From positions 744,001 through 808,000 of the forward strand of contig NZ_JAKRKC020000003.1 of NCBI RefSeq assembly GCF_022664455.2: 64,000 nucleotides of DNA, in the 5' to 3' direction. The DNA is from Actinomadura luzonensis. Its GTDB lineage: Bacteria; Actinomycetota; Actinomycetes; Streptosporangiales; Streptosporangiaceae. Made by a program: the position numbers and the translations under genes. Shown one piece after another: positions 60,781 through 64,000 of the stretch; within the stretch, counting starts at the first letter, position 1; each line of letters starts with the position of its first letter. Below the pieces are notes generated by a model. The model made no database searches and was not told the DNA's origin. It saw nothing but the letters and a program-made list of their open reading frames with translations.

Positions 60781-61008
60781 TCATCCTCCGGGTGCTCTCT
60801 CGACGACGAGGTAGGCGAGCAGGAGGACGAGGAGGAACACGGTCAGCACGGTCGTGCCGCCGACCACCACGACGACGCGCCGGTGCCGGGCGGTCCAGCG
60901 GATCGAGGCCACCACCAGAGTGATCATTCCCCCGAGGATCAGGAGCGTGAGCGTCTCGGTCGGCGGCGGCGCGATTGCGATGATGTCGTAAAAGACTAAT
61001 GTGGGCAT
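60781..61008 (-). CDS. Small two-helix membrane protein (75 residues, unknown)
   Basis: Two membrane helices (LTLLILGGMITLVVASI and VVVVVGGTTVLTVFLLVLLL) are joined by a short basic loop RWTARHRR, so both ends face outward or the same side. It has no recognisable family. There is no strong ribosome site at ATG 61008. The clean helix-loop-helix pattern and codon use favour a real gene. The 174 bp between it and the STAS gene (60607-60780) show nothing convincing. Confidence 0.55.
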   Translation of the reverse strand: MPTLVFYDIIAIAPPPTETLTLLILGGMITLVVASIRWTARHRRVVVVVGGTTVLTVFLLVLLLAYLVVERAPGG

Positions 61009-61147
61009 CGAGGTTCCCTGCGCTGTGTCGGAAGCCTTGTCGCGGCGCCTCCGTCGATGATGGGCTCGTCCTCGGAGGCGGCCGCCTCTTGCTCGGGTGC
61101 GGCTCCTATGGGGTCACAGCCGTACGGCGGCAACACCTCCACTCTTA

Positions 61148-61323
61148 TTCAGCGAATTTCAGCGAATTTCAGACGTTCAGTTAATTCGCTGACATTCATC
61201 ACGTTCCCGTGAAGTGGTCCACGTACGCATGTCCGTCCGGGGCGAATCCAGGGCTACACTGTCTGGCTAACGCGCCGAGCTGCGACTTCATGGCGCGCTT
61301 TGCATTAAGTGGAGTTCGCTGAA
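61148..61323. repeat. Repeated TTCAGCGAA/TTCGCTGAA motifs upstream of the XRE gene
   Basis: The gap 61009-61337 has no convincing gene. TTCAGCGAA occurs at 61148-61156 and 61158-61166 (10-bp period), with a partial third TTCAG at 61168-61172. The inverse TTCGCTGA occurs at 61185-61192 and TTCGCTGAA at 61315-61323, 15 bp before the XRE start. The 10-bp phasing and the inverted copies suggest several binding sites for one regulator, probably the XRE protein itself. Confidence 0.6.
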
Positions 61324-61337
61324 GTTCGGGACGAACC

Positions 61338-62429
61338 GTGAACGAATCCGCGTTGGCGCGCCGGCTGCGCGAACTACGCGAGGGCCGCTGGCCCGACGTG
61401 CGGATCACCCAGGCTCAGCTCCGTGACGCTTTCGGCATCAGCGTCCCCTTGATCTCCTCCTGGGAGTCCGCCACCGCGCCCAAGATCCCGCCGCTGGCGA
61501 GGCTGGAGAAGTACGCCGCCTTCTTCGCCACCCGGCGCTCGATCGCCAACGGCTCGGCCCGCGTGCTCCCGCTGCCGCAGCTCACCGCTGACGAGCACGC
61601 CCAGTACCGCATGCTGCTGGACGAGCTCAAGCAGCTCCGCAACGCGGCGTTACGCGTCCAGAGCGGCGGCGTGAGCCCGCGAGGCGGGGCCGCGCCCGGC
61701 GAGGACGAGCACCTCGACGGGCCGTGGCACTTCGCTGACGGAGAGCCCATCACGATCATCTGCTCCACGGTGCCGCCCGAGGACCGCGAGAAGATGCCCA
61801 GCCACAGCCCCGACTCCGGCGACTACATCGACCTGTACCGGTTCAACGACCTCGACTCGCTCTTCGAGCTGCACGGTCACCTCCGGGCGGCCAACCCGAA
61901 CAGCCTGGTCACGCTGCGGGCCGCCGAGGACATCGGCTCCGACGACCTCACCACCCACGTGGTGCTGCTCGGCGGAGTGGACTTCAACGAGATCACCAAG
62001 GCCATGCTGAACGAGATCGAGATGCCCGTGCAGCAGGTGCCCGACTGGAACGGCGAGAAAGGGCCCTACTTCGAGGTGAGCGACAGCAACGGCGTGCGCC
62101 GGCGGCATCACGCCACCGCGGGCGAGCACGATCACCTGCAGGCCGACGTCGCCTTCTTCTACCGGGGCGCGAACCCCTACAACAACCGGCGTACGCTCAC
62201 CATCTGCAACGGCATTTACGCCAGAGGCGTGTACGGCGCCGTGCGGGCGCTGACCGACGAGCGGTTCCGTGACCGCAATGCCGCCTTCGTCCGCGAGCGA
62301 TTCGGCGCCGCGAAGGCTTACAGCGTGCTCACCAGCGTGCGCCTCACCGGCGGCGTCGTGGTGACCCCGGACTGGACGGTGGACGCGTTCCGGCTGCACG
62401 AATGGCCGGAGCCCGCCGATGCGCCCTGA
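61338..62429 (+). CDS. XRE-family helix-turn-helix protein with large C-terminal domain
   Basis: A 363-residue protein. Residues 4-60 form an XRE helix-turn-helix (LARRLRELREGRWPDVRITQ, then ISVPLISSWESATAPKIPPL). A linker follows to about residue 125. The C-terminal domain (from DGPWHFADGEPITIICSTVP) has a strand-helix alternation, YIDLYRFNDLDSLFELHGHL, HVVLLGGVDFN and NPYNNRRTLTICNGIYARGV. I cannot name that domain; the Rossmann-like pattern and the VLLGG strand suggest ligand binding or enzymatic activity. It starts with GTG 61338 and overlaps the next gene by 11 bases. Confidence 0.8.
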   Translation: MNESALARRLRELREGRWPDVRITQAQLRDAFGISVPLISSWESATAPKIPPLARLEKYAAFFATRRSIANGSARVLPLPQLTADEHAQYRMLLDELKQLRNAALRVQSGGVSPRGGAAPGEDEHLDGPWHFADGEPITIICSTVPPEDREKMPSHSPDSGDYIDLYRFNDLDSLFELHGHLRAANPNSLVTLRAAEDIGSDDLTTHVVLLGGVDFNEITKAMLNEIEMPVQQVPDWNGEKGPYFEVSDSNGVRRRHHATAGEHDHLQADVAFFYRGANPYNNRRTLTICNGIYARGVYGAVRALTDERFRDRNAAFVRERFGAAKAYSVLTSVRLTGGVVVTPDWTVDAFRLHEWPEPADAP

Positions 62430-63564
62430 TCTCGCGACTCCCGCCCAGCACCACCACGGCTCGCACCGGCACCTGGCCGTCGGGCTGGAGCCCGCCGTAC
62501 CCGGGCGGGTGGACGCGCTCGTGGTGCCCACCGTCCGCCATCCGCGCTGGCTGGCGCACGCGGGCGCGCTGGCGGGCGCGCTCGGCTGCCCCGTCGTCAC
62601 CCTGCACAGCGGCAGGTGGAGCGTCCTGCCGACGGCCGGCACGGTGATGCCGGCGGGCACGCGCTACCTGGCGATCGAGATCGGCGACGTCGAGCACCTC
62701 AACCTGCCCCGCTTCGAGACCACCCGCCTGCTGGAGGGGACGCTGTTCCAGCGGCGCACGGACCTCGCCCCCAAGCGGAACCTGGGCCTGCTGCTCGCCC
62801 GCCTCATGGGCTGGCGGCGGATCATGTTCCTGGACGACGACATCGAGGTCACCAGGCCGGAGGAGATCCGGCGGGCCGCGTCGCTGCTCGACCTCTTCGA
62901 CGCCGTCGGCATGCGCATCGGCGGGTTCCCCGACAACTCGGTGGTCTGCCACGCGCACCGGGAGGCGGGCGGGCGGCAGGACACGTTCGTCGGCGGCGGC
63001 GCCCTGGCGGTGGAGACCAGGCGGGATCCGTCGTTCTTCCCCAACATCTACAACGAGGACTGGTTCTACCTGCTGGACGACAAGGCCCTGCGCAGGCCCG
63101 CGCTGGCGGGCGAGGTGCGGCAGCGGCCCTACAACCCCTACGACCGCCCCTCCCGGGCCCGCGACCAGGAGCTCGGCGACGTGCTGGCCGAGGGCATCTA
63201 CTGGCTCCTCGACGAGGACCGGCCCAAGGACTGGCAGGCCGCGGCCGACGCCGATCACTGGCGCGAGTTCCTCGGCAAGCGCAGGGCTTTCATCGAGGAC
63301 GTGCTCGCCCGCGTACGCGGCGGAGCGCTGAAGCCGGGAGCCGATCGCCGGGCCATGGAGGAATCGCTGAAAGGCGCCCTGGGCCGGTTGCTCCGCATCG
63401 AACCGGAGTTCTGCGTCGCTTACGTCAAAGCGTGGGCGAAGGATCGCGACACCTGGAGGCGGCATCTCGCGGGAGCCCGGAAAGGACTGCACGATCCGCG
63501 ACAAGCAGTGCGATGGCTTACCAGAAGCGGAGCAAAATCTCTTGAGTACAGTTGCCGCCTGTAA
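62419..63564 (+). CDS. Glycosyltransferase-like protein (GT-A fold, unknown)
   Basis: A 381-residue protein. The centre has KRNLGLLLARLMGWRRIMFL followed by the acidic triplet Asp139-141 (FLDDDIEVT), a GT-A type DxD site. GGFPDNSVVCHAHRE, FVGGGALAVET and FFPNIYNEDWFYLLDD resemble acceptor and catalytic segments of family 2-like transferases. The C-terminal 100 residues are helical and basic. There is no membrane segment. GGAG lies seven bases before the ATG, inside the XRE gene end, so the two are coupled. Donor and acceptor are unknown. Confidence 0.72.
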   Translation: MRPDLATPAQHHHGSHRHLAVGLEPAVPGRVDALVVPTVRHPRWLAHAGALAGALGCPVVTLHSGRWSVLPTAGTVMPAGTRYLAIEIGDVEHLNLPRFETTRLLEGTLFQRRTDLAPKRNLGLLLARLMGWRRIMFLDDDIEVTRPEEIRRAASLLDLFDAVGMRIGGFPDNSVVCHAHREAGGRQDTFVGGGALAVETRRDPSFFPNIYNEDWFYLLDDKALRRPALAGEVRQRPYNPYDRPSRARDQELGDVLAEGIYWLLDEDRPKDWQAAADADHWREFLGKRRAFIEDVLARVRGGALKPGADRRAMEESLKGALGRLLRIEPEFCVAYVKAWAKDRDTWRRHLAGARKGLHDPRQAVRWLTRSGAKSLEYSCRL

Positions 63565-63609
63565 GTGGTCAATGATTCACGAAAGGCCCATACGGGAAAT
63601 CTGCTGTCC

Positions 63610-64000
63610 GTGGGGTCACTGGACATCCGCGAGGCGGATCACGCCGATCTCCCGGCGATCACCGAAGCGCTGCGGCAGGAGGCGTATTTCGCCGACCGCC
63701 TCGCCCGCCAGGCCGAGGGTCACGGCCGCCTGCTGGTGGCCTGGCAGGACGGCCGGGTGGTCGGGAACGTCTACCTCTGGCTGGCCCCGGCCGAGGAGGC
63801 CAGGCTGCGCGAGCTCCTGCCGCGCGTGCCGCTGCTCACCCACCTGGAGGTCGTCCCGGAACGCCGTGACCAGGGCATCGGCACCCGCCTGGTGCGGGCG
63901 GCCGAGGACCGGCTGCGCGCCCTGGGGCACCGGCGGGTGGCGCTGGGCGTGAACCTCGGCAACGACCGGGCCCACCACCTCTACCGGCGCCTGGGCTATG
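63610..64000 (+). CDS. GNAT family N-acetyltransferase, N-terminal part (cut by window edge)
   Basis: At least 130 residues are visible. LDIREADHADLPAITEAL starts the fold, LTHLEVVPERRDQGIGTRLV contains the acetyl-CoA motif (R/QxxGxG/A), and VALGVNLGNDRAHHLYRRLG is motif B. GTG 63610 is the likely start; an in-frame GTG at 63565, directly after the stop of the glycosyltransferase-like gene, is possible. It is probably the third gene of the XRE-glycosyltransferase unit. Substrate unknown. Confidence 0.85.
   Translation, partial: MGSLDIREADHADLPAITEALRQEAYFADRLARQAEGHGRLLVAWQDGRVVGNVYLWLAPAEEARLRELLPRVPLLTHLEVVPERRDQGIGTRLVRAAEDRLRALGHRRVALGVNLGNDRAHHLYRRLGY

Overview
The window is a 64 kb piece of a very GC-rich actinobacterial chromosome. 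GTG starts, overlapping stop/start codons, leaderless promoters and perfect GC-rich hairpin terminators are common. The right half carries pncB-clpS-DUF2017-mec-cysO-cysM ... murI-(Rv1339-like MBL)-rph-rdgB in the order known from Mycobacterium tuberculosis (the Rv1330c-Rv1341 neighbourhood). The accessory content (DUF4331, PadR/DrrAB-type exporters, a stand-alone papain-fold toxin) suggests a sporulating actinomycete, possibly Streptosporangiales such as Nonomuraea. That placement is inference.

Layout. 1-2.1 kb: nitrogen operon amtB-glnB(K)-glnD (glnD cut by the window edge) behind a GlnR-like box. 2.2-6.4 kb: siderophore-binding lipoprotein behind an iron box, a MOSC protein and an alpha/beta hydrolase divergent from a TetR regulator, and a group 2 sigma factor. 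6.4-16.1 kb: histidine catabolism (hutI, hutF, an M20 amidohydrolase, an SDR; separately hutU beside an RpiR-type regulator), interrupted by a PadR-DrrA-DrrB exporter operon. 16.2-18.5 kb: an ABC exporter gene broken by a 632-bp tandem duplication. 18.8-23 kb: DUF4331 protein, TPR protein and a nickel/cobalt transporter with a His-Gly repeat. 23-26.2 kb: PadR regulator, GDSL hydrolase, an AbiEii-like nucleotidyltransferase with a small partner, and a membrane protein. 26.2-31.2 kb: GntR regulator divergent from a gamma-glutamyl-amine pathway (glutamine synthetase-like ligase, aldehyde dehydrogenase, SDR, gamma-glutamyl hydrolase). 31.3-34.4 kb: tandem glycine riboswitch, then gcvT-gcvH-sdaA. 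These two blocks may be one route, with glycine released by the first and consumed by the second. 34.5-36 kb: a small secreted peptide and a papain-fold toxin/Imm35 pair. 36-41.2 kb: two-component system plus MacB-like exporter. 41.9 kb: a class I tRNA with a UAG anticodon. 42-47.3 kb: bcp, DUF3618, a D-threonine aldolase-like protein, DUF6286/AmaP-like envelope proteins and a membrane-anchored molybdopterin oxidoreductase. 47.4-59.5 kb: the conserved rdgB...pncA block, with a possible 23-residue cysteine leader ORF before cysO. 59.6-64 kb: orphan proteins, a STAS antagonist, and an XRE regulator/glycosyltransferase-like/GNAT locus with repeated operator-like motifs.

The most promising items for a second look are the unusual tRNA, the cysO leader/attenuator, the gamma-glutamyl-amine-to-glycine pathway hypothesis, the right-end XRE/glycosyltransferase locus, the toxin-like pairs, and the tandem duplication that breaks the ABC exporter. 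Family names are assigned from motif recognition in the sequence alone; no database search was run.
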